The notes under the pieces: generated by a model
Databases searched by the model: none
Told to the model about the DNA's origin: nothing
The model's input: the letters and a program-made list of their open reading frames with translations, nothing else
Position numbers and translations under genes: made by a program
Part shown: positions 57,062 through 64,000 of the stretch, piece after piece
How positions within the stretch are numbered: position 1 is the first letter of the stretch
Layout: each line of letters starts with the position of its first letter
Origin: Bacteroidales bacterium
Lineage (GTDB): Bacteria > Bacteroidota > Bacteroidia > Bacteroidales > F082
Assembly: GCA_030683155.1 (NCBI GenBank)
Contig: JAUXMV010000004.1
Coordinates: 1-64,000, forward strand
Length of the DNA: 64,000 nt
Direction: 5' to 3'

Positions 57062-57408
57062 TGCTTGAATCTTTTCATTAACTGATCAATTTCTTCAATT
57101 GTTTCTGGCTCTGGTATTATCCTGTCAGTTTCTTCTTCATCGGAGCTGTAGCGAGGGGCGTCAACAATCATCATTTGCAGGTTTACCCAACTTATTTTCC
57201 AGAGAATTTGCTCTAATGTCCAACCTGTCGAAGTACACACGCTCCACAGGCTGCCCCAAAGGGTTTTTAAGCCTCTACCAGATCTTCCTTCGGACGCATC
57301 AGTCTTAGGGTGTGAATCAATCTGATAGAATTCGTAAAAGACGCTGTATTGTTTACTATCAATACCATCCCCATGATTTGATACAGCTTGTCCGGCTTCA
57401 ATGTCCAA
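57058..57408 (-). CDS. Tail assembly chaperone, T part (made by -1 frameshift?)
   Basis: A frame of up to 116 residues that overlaps the end of the previous gene by 142 bases in the -1 frame. Its C-terminal 80 residues (GLKTLWGSLWSVCTSTGWTLEQILWKISWVNLQMM ...) look like the T domain of gpG/gpGT chaperone pairs, and it ends 4 bases into the tape-measure gene. The N-terminal 40 residues of the open frame look unlike a protein, so an independent start is doubtful and a fusion with the upstream gene is more likely. I could not find a canonical slippery heptamer. Confidence 0.55.
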   Translation of the reverse strand: MDIEAGQAVSNHGDGIDSKQYSVFYEFYQIDSHPKTDASEGRSGRGLKTLWGSLWSVCTSTGWTLEQILWKISWVNLQMMIVDAPRYSSDEEETDRIIPEPETIEEIDQLMKRFKQ

Positions 57409-57713
57409 AGCAGATAATTTGCAAGAAGCCTTGAAAAGAGATTAATCTTCAATCTGTTATTCAAAACAGCAATGGCAATTACAAGGGCAACCCTCTTAGC
57501 GTTTTCAGGGACAAGCATATAACTGCCTGCATAAGCAGAGTCTTTAAGTTTTGACTCATCGATTGCGATAAGGGAGTAAATCTTACTCAAATGAAGCAGC
57601 GTACCAAGATAGGATTGCCGTAAGTGAAGTTTTAATCTTCCGGCCTTGAATACCATACCTTCATTAAGTAGTGTCTGAATTGCCGTAAGCTCTGTATTAA
57701 AAGCATCTTTCAT
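57267..57713 (-). CDS. Tail assembly chaperone, G part
   Basis: 148 residues, helical (LLHLSKIYSLIAIDES ... AKRVALVIAIAVLNNRLKINLFSRLLANYLLWTLKPDKLYQI). Position after the tail tube and before the tape measure, and the overlapping -1 frame, identify it as the G-type chaperone that coats the tape measure during tail assembly. Its stop (57267-57269) falls in CTTAAAAACC. Confidence 0.62.
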   Translation of the reverse strand: MKDAFNTELTAIQTLLNEGMVFKAGRLKLHLRQSYLGTLLHLSKIYSLIAIDESKLKDSAYAGSYMLVPENAKRVALVIAIAVLNNRLKINLFSRLLANYLLWTLKPDKLYQIMGMVLIVNNTASFTNSIRLIHTLRLMRPKEDLVEA

Positions 57714-57767
57714 GGAATAGATTTTAAAAAAGCACCCGGTTAAGAGTGCTTTTGAGTTTCAGCATCC

Positions 57768-58271
57768 TTATGATACAGTGACATAGCTAAATGGTGCTGT
57801 TTCAGCTTTTGTAGGCTGCAAGACTACACAGGTAACGGTCGCCTTAAACACATCCTTTTTGGTAAAATTGATGTTAAGCTTTGCGTTAACCTTCACTCGT
57901 GGAAACGACCATTTGATATTATTTTTTGTAATAATTTCAAGTGATTGTTCAATAGTAGGAGTCGTAACAGGGCCATTGAATGTTTCTGTTGCGCCTGTTC
58001 CTGTAACAGTTCCACCAAATACACGAGCGATGTTTGCAGGCGACATATCAAATATGTCAAAAACAATCTTCATTTCTCCCTGAGTATTCCAGGTGTGAAC
58101 AGGAAGATCAGCTTCCTCAATTGTAATCTCCCCTTTTTCACCATCCTCCATTGTTAAAGTTGCTGAACCTTCGAGCGTGCCACCAAGATCGGTGAGTGAT
58201 GTTCCCATTCCACCATCTACAGCAACTGCTCCCATTTTGAGGCTTTTTAAGCCATAGTGTACTTTATCCAT
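57768..58271 (-). CDS. Major tail tube protein
   Basis: 167 residues, mostly beta: the N-terminal stretch HYGLKSLKMGAVAVDGGMGTS, then LGGTLEGSATLTMEDGE, an EIEI-type strand block, and TATVTCVVLQP near the C-terminus. Size, order between the tail terminator and the chaperones, and the acidic Gly-rich loops fit siphovirus tube proteins. It probably hexamerises to form the tail tube. Confidence 0.68.
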   Translation of the reverse strand: MDKVHYGLKSLKMGAVAVDGGMGTSLTDLGGTLEGSATLTMEDGEKGEITIEEADLPVHTWNTQGEMKIVFDIFDMSPANIARVFGGTVTGTGATETFNGPVTTPTIEQSLEIITKNNIKWSFPRVKVNAKLNINFTKKDVFKATVTCVVLQPTKAETAPFSYVTVS

Positions 58272-58272
58272 T

Positions 58273-58680
58273 TTAAATATTTGTAAATATGAATGTTAAT
58301 CTAATGTTTGAATAATATTCGTTTCCAGATTCATTTGCTAGTACAGCCTGATTGGTTACGAAATAATGAAATGTCGCTTCGGCCACATTTTCCAGCTTAC
58401 TTAATACCAAGTCCGAAATTTGCTTTATGCGAACTGTATCTGGCATCTTTGTCTCCTGGCCTTTGACTTTGACAATCAGATTCGGAACGTAACAGTTTAC
58501 ATTTACTACACATTCCTGAGGGATTGTCTCCGTAATTGGAAGGGCATTGATAACAATATCCTCTTTATCAGAGTTGAAAGGTCGCTGAAGCTTGTAAATC
58601 TCACCTGAAATTGCTGTTGCAATCTGTTGTGCAGTGAGTCGCTTCCAGATTGCATCAATAGCGTCAAAGTTTGTTTTCAT
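58273..58680 (-). CDS. Tail terminator / completion protein
   Basis: 135 residues, alpha/beta: IDAIWKRLTAQQIATAISGEIYKLQRP, a central beta region, and FIFTNI at the end. It lies directly upstream of the tube gene (2-base gap) and downstream of a gp10-like neck gene, the place of lambda gpU-type terminators. Sequence family not certain. Confidence 0.55.
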   Translation of the reverse strand: MKTNFDAIDAIWKRLTAQQIATAISGEIYKLQRPFNSDKEDIVINALPITETIPQECVVNVNCYVPNLIVKVKGQETKMPDTVRIKQISDLVLSKLENVAEATFHYFVTNQAVLANESGNEYYSNIRLTFIFTNI

Positions 58681-59153
58681 AGCTTCATCCTTTTTATTTG
58701 TTCCCTGAGCTTTCGTACCTCTTTTGGCATCTCCTCATTAGCGAGATATTCAGATGAGGTAAGAACATCCCTGCCCCGGCTTTCAACTGCATAAGCATAG
58801 TTCATTCCAGCTACAACTATCAGGGCATAACCTACTGGGTGTTTTACTGCGATAGAAACTGCATGATTAAGTCCAACAATTTTACCATCAAGGTTGCTGG
58901 CAACATGCCCTCTCACCTCTTCAAAATCCGACTTGATAACATTGCCATCCTTAGTGATAATATAACCTGTACTTGATCTAAGGTTACCTGTCTGATCGGT
59001 ATAACCTACATCAGCTGAAATGGACCGGGCATAATTAACAAGCTTTTCTCCCAGAAAAGAAAGTCTAAAGAAAATAGCCCTGTCGATGCGTACTTTTGCA
59101 GCATTCATCCGGGCCTTAAGCTCGCTTAAATTCCCTTTATTTCTTATAGCCAT
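58677..59153 (-). CDS. HK97 gp10-like neck/tail-completion protein
   Basis: 158 residues. LGEKLVNYARSISADVGYTDQTGNLRSSTGY, followed by a long loop and GMNYAYAVESRGRDVLT, is the HK97-gp10/Gp17-type pattern (a helix, then D-x-TGNLRSS). These proteins cap the tail end that meets the head. Overlaps the next gene by 4 bases (ATGA). Confidence 0.72.
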   Translation of the reverse strand: MAIRNKGNLSELKARMNAAKVRIDRAIFFRLSFLGEKLVNYARSISADVGYTDQTGNLRSSTGYIITKDGNVIKSDFEEVRGHVASNLDGKIVGLNHAVSIAVKHPVGYALIVVAGMNYAYAVESRGRDVLTSSEYLANEEMPKEVRKLREQIKRMKL

Positions 59154-59464
59154 ATCCTACAGTTATATCGATCTTTTGAAAACCTAAGAACTGTACCCCT
59201 GATTCTTAAAGCACCTTGCACATCCTTTACTTCAACAAGATCTCCTGCATTGAGAACAGGAGAGTCAGCAGGTGCATAAACCAAAGAAGTGTATTCGACA
59301 TGCGAACCTTCTCCATTGCTTACTTTGCGCCCTGAGCTGTTTGATTCATCTCTGCAATAGCAGCCAAATATGAGATCAACAGACTTCGGAATGAAGTTGC
59401 CTGACTCGTCTCTGCTGCTGTCGCCAGTTATGCTTGCGTAATAAAGTTTGTTATGGTACCTCAT
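59144..59464 (-). CDS. Head-closure-like connector protein
   Basis: 106 residues from ATG 59464, which starts right after the upstream stop; an open frame running 26 codons further back would overlap that gene. The sequence is beta-rich (NKLYYASITGDSSRDESGNF ... VLRFSKDRYNCRIWL), as in small head-closure (Ad2/gp16-like) proteins. Assigned by place between the adaptor and neck genes. Confidence 0.5.
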   Translation of the reverse strand: MRYHNKLYYASITGDSSRDESGNFIPKSVDLIFGCYCRDESNSSGRKVSNGEGSHVEYTSLVYAPADSPVLNAGDLVEVKDVQGALRIRGTVLRFSKDRYNCRIWL

Positions 59465-59465
59465 T

Positions 59466-59780
59466 TTACCAGAGTTTTGAACCATCAGAGATAGTAACCT
59501 GAGAAATGTAACTGGAAGCATCAATACCGGCAATCTCGGCAAGGGCTTTAATTCTTGCTTTCAAACCCTCCTTATCAAAACCTTGAGAAAATGAACCTTC
59601 ACTTTCAGATCTTAGGGATAGAAAACGAGAAAGAACCTCAACAGCAGTTTTAGCAATTGCAGCTTTTGAAGAGTATTCAGAGTCAGGAACGAGTCCATTA
59701 TCTGTCAAGGCTTTCTCGATTGTCCTCTTTGAGATTGTGAATGGCTCACATTCAGCCATCAATGCTTCCAGGTTATTCAT
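59466..59780 (-). CDS. Head-tail adaptor protein
   Basis: 104 residues from ATG 59780, just after the capsid gene's stop; a longer frame start would overlap that gene. All-helical (LEALMAECEPFTISKRTIEKALTDNGLVP ... AKTAVEVLSRFLSLRSESEG-SFSQGF), like gp6/gp15-type connector adaptors that bind under the portal. Resembles small head-tail connectors of Bacteroidota phages; exact family not certain. Confidence 0.6.
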   Translation of the reverse strand: MNNLEALMAECEPFTISKRTIEKALTDNGLVPDSEYSSKAAIAKTAVEVLSRFLSLRSESEGSFSQGFDKEGLKARIKALAEIAGIDASSYISQVTISDGSKLW

Positions 59781-59781
59781 C

Positions 59782-60900
59782 TTATTCAGCTGCTTGAGCG
59801 ATGTTGAGTGAAACAATACCGTCCATAGTTGTGAATACCGGCATAGCACGACTTGATGCCTGTGTCATTTCAGCAGCTAACTCATTCTTGCTTTCGCCAG
59901 TTCTCCACTGAGCAACAACGATGTTACCACGGTCATAGGTTGAATATGAAACATTCTCCTCTGGCATGATTTGACTGTCCTCAAAAGCAGTCTTTACGAT
60001 ACCAAGTTTTCCTGCAGGCACGAAAACAACACGGTTCTTGTTCCATGGATTGACCACTGTACGTTTACCATCTACCAAAACATTGTTACGCTTGTTCACA
60101 ACTTCAATTGCAGGTAGGCCATAACGAACAAACTGTTCGTTCATGTAAGGAAGCATAAGAGGTGTATTGAGCTTGTCAGTGCCATAGATTGCCTGTTTAA
60201 CAGCTTTGAATCTTGCTAATAAAAGCAAGGTCTCATTATCCATGAGGATTTTACCAAACTCAACTTTACCCTTATTGTCATTGACAACCTTGGCAAGATC
60301 TTCGAAAGGATCTGCTGTAAGTAGGTTTGCACTTTCCCAAATAGATTTGACTTTTACCTTATTATCGGCCGGCAATTTATAGTCAATAGAGAAGCGACGC
60401 CCATCAGGATTGTTTGTTTCATCAAATGTCACAACACCATCATTTGAAAGTGCAGTAAGGGTAATGAAGTCAAGACGATCCTTAACGCCTTTGACAGCTT
60501 CGGCCACATTAGCAAACATAGTATCGCGAAGCTTCTGAAGTTTGGCAGTATCTGTGATACGCTGCGTCTCAAGCATCTGAAGGAGTTCACGTACTTTGCT
60601 CGCTTCCATTGGGAACTTGTGTCCAATCCGTGGAATTGATCCCTCGAAAGTGCCAGCTCCATCGGAGCTACGAAGTGGAGTAGCAGCATTGTCGCCAATT
60701 ACCGATGCAAGAACGGTAAGTTTGAAGGCTCCAATGATTTCGTTGAAGGTCAAGCCGTATTGTGGCGTATCCCAATCCATAAACTGGTCAACATAGGCTG
60801 TTGCAAAGAGCTGTTTCTGCTTTTCACTTGCCTGGTCAAAGGTGATCTGAACCAGCCTGGTTAAATCTCCAAATGTGTCGGAATTAAAAAATGATTTCAT
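59782..60900 (-). CDS. Major capsid protein
   Basis: 372 residues. The arrangement of ALSNDGVVTFDETNNPDGRRFSID, KILMDNETLLLLARFKAVKQAIYG and VNPWNKNRVVFVPAGKLGIVKTAFED recalls HK97-fold E-type major capsid proteins (lambda gpE family, PF03864). Scaffold and decoration genes lie just upstream, as expected. It has no separate protease and no long N-terminal delta domain, so scaffolding is probably from the gene at 61560. Confidence 0.85.
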   Translation of the reverse strand: MKSFFNSDTFGDLTRLVQITFDQASEKQKQLFATAYVDQFMDWDTPQYGLTFNEIIGAFKLTVLASVIGDNAATPLRSSDGAGTFEGSIPRIGHKFPMEASKVRELLQMLETQRITDTAKLQKLRDTMFANVAEAVKGVKDRLDFITLTALSNDGVVTFDETNNPDGRRFSIDYKLPADNKVKVKSIWESANLLTADPFEDLAKVVNDNKGKVEFGKILMDNETLLLLARFKAVKQAIYGTDKLNTPLMLPYMNEQFVRYGLPAIEVVNKRNNVLVDGKRTVVNPWNKNRVVFVPAGKLGIVKTAFEDSQIMPEENVSYSTYDRGNIVVAQWRTGESKNELAAEMTQASSRAMPVFTTMDGIVSLNIAQAAE

Positions 60901-60920
60901 GTGTAGAATCCTCCTTTAGT

Positions 60921-61532
60921 TTAGAGTGAATTGGAATAGCGTACATGTGGATTTGCAGTCAGCATATCGTTTGTTTTGAGGGATGCCGGTACCGGAAGTA
61001 CTCTGCGGGCAAACATCAAAGCATCTTTTGTGACGTCAATGCCGTTAATGCCATTTACAACCTTGATGGGAGCAATTGTGGCAGCATTGAAGGTGTCAAT
61101 AAATGCGGCTTCGTCATTTACCTTTTTGATTTGGGTAATGATATCACCCACTTCAAGGCTTGGGATGGCAGCAGAAAGTGTAACCACTCCTTCATTGACT
61201 GCTGTAACGGTAACCTCTACCAAAGGATCCGGATCATCTGCGGGGATGATATGTACCAGATCGCCAACAGCGAAAAGGTTTGAAAGATATTCGTCGTGTT
61301 CAAGAGTAACGATTTTTGTGTCCTCAGTGCTGATAGCTGTTACTCTAGCTGATTTAAGCACCTTTACCTTCCGGGTTGATTCGTTCACAATAGCGAGCGT
61401 GCCGGCAGGAATGACAGTTCCAATAGCGAAAGATTGTGCACTAGTGTCAAGCTCAAAACCTCCACCAACGAGGGTTGGAGGATTGACAAACACCGGGCGG
61501 CCTCCGCCATAGGATTTCTTTTCAAAGTTCAT
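60921..61532 (-). CDS. Capsid decoration / head fibre-like protein
   Basis: 203 residues. The beta-rich middle (FAIGTVIPAGTLAIVNESTRKVKVLKSARV ... VTVTAVNEGVVTLSAAIP) follows the pattern of phage head-stabilising or head-fibre proteins, which bind outside the capsid. Position between scaffold and capsid is like lambda gpD, though it is longer than gpD. No catalytic motif. Confidence 0.6.
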   Translation of the reverse strand: MNFEKKSYGGGRPVFVNPPTLVGGGFELDTSAQSFAIGTVIPAGTLAIVNESTRKVKVLKSARVTAISTEDTKIVTLEHDEYLSNLFAVGDLVHIIPADDPDPLVEVTVTAVNEGVVTLSAAIPSLEVGDIITQIKKVNDEAAFIDTFNAATIAPIKVVNGINGIDVTKDALMFARRVLPVPASLKTNDMLTANPHVRYSNSL

Positions 61533-61559
61533 TGAATTTCAATTTTTTAAGTTAAACAA

Positions 61560-62195
61560 TTACTTTTTTTCTTCAGTACTGACACTGTACTTGTCAACCA
61601 GCTCTGTTGCCATCTGTTTGAGGGCTTCATCCTTAGTTGCTGACAGTCCAGATTGTGGCTTGCCTGAAAGCCCTGCGGTTACGATATCCTGTTTGATTTC
61701 TGTCAAAAAGGTTGTGATGCCTGCCTCATCGAGGTTTTCAGGTACACTCACCCCCTTCATGCGCCAATCAGGGATTCCGAGTTCTTTCACTTTTGCTGCT
61801 ACCTGAGCAGACCTAGTCTCCTTTGCTTTTTCGGCTTTGAAGCTTTGGTTTTCTTTTTCAATTGCTTCGAGCTTTTTAGCTTGATCTTCTTTAAAGGATT
61901 TGAACCATGCTGGTTCATCTGAATCTGGCTTTGGAGGATATGACTTTGGAGGCTCAGGATTTTTCTTCTTTAGCTCTTCCAGTTCGGTTTTCTTTTGAGC
62001 AAGCTCTGTGCGGACTTTATCCACATCGCCCTGAAATGCTTTAAGTACAGATTCGACCCCGGTTATTGCGGTTTCGACATCTTCATCTTTTGTGACGGTT
62101 TTAGACAGATAGTCAGCCACCCCGTCAAAAGCCTTGTCACCAAACCCCAGATTAGCATATCTGGTTTTCAGTGCTTGTAAGATTTTCAATTTCAT
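61560..62195 (-). CDS. Capsid scaffolding protein
   Basis: 211 residues, highly charged. A coiled coil spans about 55-85 (VDKVRTELAQKKTELEELKKK), followed by a Pro-rich linker, a second K/E-rich helix (about 110-135), and a helical C-terminus. This is the build of siphovirus scaffolds, which fill the procapsid and then leave. It is the first minus-strand gene of the structural operon. Confidence 0.75.
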   Translation of the reverse strand: MKLKILQALKTRYANLGFGDKAFDGVADYLSKTVTKDEDVETAITGVESVLKAFQGDVDKVRTELAQKKTELEELKKKNPEPPKSYPPKPDSDEPAWFKSFKEDQAKKLEAIEKENQSFKAEKAKETRSAQVAAKVKELGIPDWRMKGVSVPENLDEAGITTFLTEIKQDIVTAGLSGKPQSGLSATKDEALKQMATELVDKYSVSTEEKK

Positions 62196-62404
62196 TTTTA
62201 AACTAATTAGTTATGTAAATGTGAGGTTGTAAAGTTAATTGCTTTAAAAGTGCTTTCAATAGAAGCATTTAAAATATTCAACTTGTTACTTATAATCAAT
62301 TGATATATAAATATAAAAAAATCATAAAAAATTTAATTATTTTGTTGTATTCAATAAAACAATTAGTATATTTGTAAGGAAATAACACTTAAAAATTAAA
62401 AATC
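62196..62404. promoter_or_regulatory. Divergent promoter region of the prophage
   Basis: 209 very AT-rich bases between the two outward-facing operons. It holds the strong plus-strand promoter listed separately; the minus-strand one is not evident. An operator for a phage regulator is likely here but not identifiable. Confidence 0.55.
62345..62374 (+). promoter_or_regulatory. Bacteroidota-type promoter, exact -33/-7 match
   Basis: TTG at 62345-62347, a 19-base spacer, then TATATTTG at 62367-62374: this matches TTG-N19-TAnnTTTG exactly. The first gene starts 30 bases further on. It is the clearest promoter of the window and confirms Bacteroidota-type sigma usage by the phage. Confidence 0.8.
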
Positions 62405-62632
62405 ATGACAGTACAACAGTTAATCGAAGAGCTTGAAGGGATGAATCCCGAAGCAGAAGTAAGGTTTGCCAGCCAACCAAACTGGCCATTTGAGTATGAA
62501 ATCTCTAATGTATCTGGTTTCACACCAGACGGCGAAGAAACCAATGATGAAGAATCAGAGGTGGTCTATCTTGTTGAGGGATATCAACTAGGGTATCTAC
62601 CAGAAAAAGTAAAATTCGAAATAGGATGGTAA
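62405..62632 (+). CDS. Small acidic phage protein
   Basis: 75 residues, strongly acidic (QLIEELEGMNPEAEVRFASQPNWPFEYEIS ... ETNDEESEVVYLVEGYQLGYLPE). The pattern L-I-E-x-L-x-x-x-[DN]-P-x-A-x-V at the start recalls small phage/plasmid proteins of unknown role. First gene after the promoter. Confidence 0.65.
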   Translation: MTVQQLIEELEGMNPEAEVRFASQPNWPFEYEISNVSGFTPDGEETNDEESEVVYLVEGYQLGYLPEKVKFEIGW

Positions 62633-62640
62633 TTATTAAC

Positions 62641-62668
62641 CGAGCCGGGGGGCAACCTCCGGCTCTTA
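62641..62668 (+). terminator. Strong GC hairpin between the first two small genes
   Basis: GAGCCGG-[GGG-loop]-CCGGCTC, a perfect 7-bp GC stem, followed by TTAAATTT. The weak T-run suggests RNA processing or partial termination rather than a full stop. Confidence 0.55.
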
Positions 62669-62679
62669 AATTTAAAACA

Positions 62680-63048
62680 ATGGACAAACTATTATTCAAA
62701 ACCCAAACAGGAATCCAGGCAGATTGCTTTGAAGAAGCCATGGCCTTTATTTTAGAAAAAACAGCCATCTCAGGACTGTTTGACTTTTACAGCTCATTTG
62801 GAAGGGCTGGATTTTCAAATGTATGTGCCTCAGCCATGCGGCATGAAACACCTAACGTCGTAACAAACGTGATGTTTGATTTGACTAAATATGTTCTTAA
62901 GACTCAAGCTGACATCGACAGATTTAATAAAGAGTGGATGCAGAGCTACGGTCTTAAGATAACTGAATCATCCTATGAAGAAGAAAGAATCGGAGGTTCA
63001 ACCTACAGAACATACGGATTAACAATTTCCAGAAACCCAAACCTTTAA
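62680..63048 (+). CDS. Phage hypothetical protein
   Basis: 122 residues from ATG 62680. An upstream in-frame start would overlap both the previous gene and the hairpin and is rejected. Residues show alpha/beta mix (FEEAMAFILEKTAISGLFDFYSS ... YVLKTQADIDRFNKEWMQSYG). No family recognised. Confidence 0.65.
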   Translation: MDKLLFKTQTGIQADCFEEAMAFILEKTAISGLFDFYSSFGRAGFSNVCASAMRHETPNVVTNVMFDLTKYVLKTQADIDRFNKEWMQSYGLKITESSYEEERIGGSTYRTYGLTISRNPNL

Positions 63049-63052
63049 AACC

Positions 63053-63325
63053 ATGAGCACTACACAAGAATCAAACGCAAATGTAATTATTGCTGTTTTC
63101 AGGTTTATCCACAACATACCTTCTGGTATCATTGATCAAGTATGGAATCCTGATACCTACGGTTGGATGAACACCCACTTCAAAACCAAGTACGAAGGAT
63201 TTTGCAAAAAAGAAGGCTATGCCTCTCCAAACGCTATCCTTCAGTTTGCCGCAACACTTGATGAGGAGAACTTAAAGCTATTCAGTGAAAAAATAGATCA
63301 AATAATCAAAACTTCAAATTTCTAA
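63053..63325 (+). CDS. Phage hypothetical protein
   Basis: 90 residues (NVIIAVFRFIHNIPSGIIDQVW ... FKTKYEGFCKKEGYASPNAILQFAATLDEENLKLF). Four bases after the previous stop. No family recognised; the helical C-terminal half could bind nucleic acid or a partner. Confidence 0.62.
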   Translation: MSTTQESNANVIIAVFRFIHNIPSGIIDQVWNPDTYGWMNTHFKTKYEGFCKKEGYASPNAILQFAATLDEENLKLFSEKIDQIIKTSNF

Positions 63326-63329
63326 AACT

Positions 63330-63662
63330 ATGAACACAGTAAGCCTTCAATCAATGATCATGCAGCAGAATCCTATCGCCCCGGTGGTAGGGATGCCATG
63401 CTGCGAAATTATGTACACAGACCGCTATCCGTTTACAGTGACCAGAGTTATTTCTGATCACAAAATTGAGGTTAAACCAAACAAATACAAGGTGATCGAC
63501 TTCTATGGGGAAGATTACGAAATCGGAGAGGTGGAAACAAAAGACCCCGGACAAATTTTCACTTTAAGGAAAAATGGCCGATGGGTAAGACATGGTGACA
63601 CCCAGAATGGTAGAGCTATTGCGCTCAACACCCACAGCATGAGAATTGACCCAAGTTTTTAA
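63330..63662 (+). CDS. Phage hypothetical protein
   Basis: 110 residues, beta-rich (VGMPCCEIMYTDRYPFTVTRVIS ... IFTLRKNGRWVRHGDTQNGRAIALNTHS). Looks like a compact OB- or SH3-like barrel. No family recognised. Four bases after the previous gene. Confidence 0.62.
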   Translation: MNTVSLQSMIMQQNPIAPVVGMPCCEIMYTDRYPFTVTRVISDHKIEVKPNKYKVIDFYGEDYEIGEVETKDPGQIFTLRKNGRWVRHGDTQNGRAIALNTHSMRIDPSF

Positions 63663-63678
63663 TCAAAACAGAATACAA

Positions 63679-63834
63679 ATGAAAAATCAAAAAACTATCG
63701 TATCCCCTGAGGAATTCAAATCAATGACAAGCTCATCCATAGTTCAATTGATGTCAAAGGACAGAAAATTGGCAATCATCGAAAATGAGGATGGTGAACG
63801 TTTCATTATCAGAAGAAATGGCAAAAACACGTGA
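63679..63834 (+). CDS. Very small phage protein
   Basis: 51 residues from ATG 63679, directly after the preceding gene; an upstream in-frame start at 63646 would overlap that gene. It reads KNQKTIVSPEEFKSMTSSSIVQLM ... RFIIRRNGKNT. Overlaps the next gene by 17 bases. Unknown role. Confidence 0.5.
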   Translation: MKNQKTIVSPEEFKSMTSSSIVQLMSKDRKLAIIENEDGERFIIRRNGKNT

Positions 63835-64000
63835 TTTCCCTCCAACCCTACGGCACTTTGTTAAGGTGCTTAACTCCTTCAAAGGCTACTGGTATGACTA
63901 TGATATCTTCCGGGATTTCATAGATTATACCACAGCCTGTTTTCTTTGGAATGGTGACAAGGAACTTGCAAAGACTCTTAAAGCCCGATACAAAGAGGAC
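63818..64000 (+). CDS. Phage protein, N-terminal part; possibly an adenine methyltransferase
   Basis: The frame from ATG 63818 is open to the window edge (61 codons). It reads RHFVKVLNSFKGYWYDYDIFRDFIDYTTACFLWNGDKELAKTLKARYKED. The Y-D-x-F-R-D-F-I-D-x-x-x-x-x-F core resembles the N-terminus of N-6 adenine DNA methylases carried by Bacteroidota phages and plasmids, which protect phage DNA. The catalytic NPPY part would be past the window, so this is tentative. Confidence 0.4.
   Translation, partial: MAKTRDFPPTLRHFVKVLNSFKGYWYDYDIFRDFIDYTTACFLWNGDKELAKTLKARYKED

Larger units (their letters stand above)
44013..64000. mobile_element. Siphovirus-like prophage (left part; continues past the window)
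   Basis: From the tRNA-Lys fragment rightward all genes are phage-like: lysis, fibres, tail and head genes on the minus strand to 62195, then plus-strand small genes. A long tape-measure gene and a tail tube plus tail terminator without sheath indicate a long non-contractile tail. Integrase, portal and terminase are not within the window and should lie beyond 64000. It is probably inducible, since no structural gene looks broken. Confidence 0.92.

Noticed and set aside
44013-64000. Mu-like transposable phage
   Set aside because: It ends in a tRNA fragment, which indicates site-specific integration, and no transposase or Mu-type head genes are seen.

Overview
The window is Bacteroidota chromosome. 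The evidence is a SusC-type TonB receptor with a DUF4249 partner, type IX secretion (T9SS) sorting tails, a TamB/TamL pair, a Y_Y_Y/LuxR sugar regulator, an exact TTG-N19-TAnnTTTG promoter, and very few Shine-Dalgarno sites. The left 44 kb is host DNA. The right 20 kb is a tailed prophage that runs off the window.

Region 1 (1-8.1 kb) is patchwork. It begins with the end of an IS630 transposase that truncates a secreted-protein gene. Next come a DUF4249/TonB-receptor/outer-membrane-protein operon, a small Cys-rich gene, and a TlpA-type membrane thioredoxin preceded by a coupled micro-ORF. A scrapyard follows: an outer-membrane-protein tail, the head of an XRE regulator, and a degraded paralogue of the Cys-rich gene split around a ParDE-type toxin-antitoxin pair. 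It ends in a GC-rich probable interspersed repeat.

Region 2 (8.4-15.7 kb) is tamB-tamL, the outer-membrane assembly/transport pair, overlapping by ATGA.

Region 3 (16.2-36.0 kb) is a beta-1,3-glucan (laminarin-type) utilisation locus without any SusC/SusD pair. It encodes a TIM-barrel glycosidase fused to an outer-membrane beta-barrel, a glycan-binding lipoprotein, lipoproteins of GH16, GH17 and GH30, a probable GH149 beta-1,3-glucan phosphorylase, a GPH/MFS symporter, two GH17 proteins with no signal peptide, and a T9SS-exported multi-CBM protein. A membrane-spanning Y_Y_Y/LuxR regulator follows. The implied route is surface and periplasmic cutting, inner-membrane uptake of oligosaccharides, then cytoplasmic trimming and phosphorolysis.

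Region 4 (36.0-42.1 kb, minus strand) is a molybdoenzyme operon: a Tat-exported PsrA/PhsA/ArrA-type catalytic subunit, a four-cluster Fe-S subunit ending in a T9SS sorting domain, a TorD-like chaperone, MobA, and a membrane protein resembling fused ECF S and T components. No membrane quinol subunit is present, which points to a surface-exposed respiratory enzyme. An FNR-like palindrome lies upstream.

Region 5 (43.2-43.9 kb) is an outer-membrane-protein gene with a stop codon inside its signal peptide.

Region 6 (44.0-64.0 kb) is a siphovirus-like prophage. Its left end is a 3' fragment of tRNA-Lys(CUU), an att site. Reading from right to left on the minus strand, it has scaffold, decoration protein, capsid, head-tail connectors, tail tube, a tail-assembly chaperone pair in -1 frames, tape measure, Dit-like and tip proteins, fibres, holin, M15 endolysin, a second membrane protein and a probable unimolecular spanin. 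A divergent plus-strand operon of small genes starts at 62.4 kb. Terminase, portal and integrase are not in the window.
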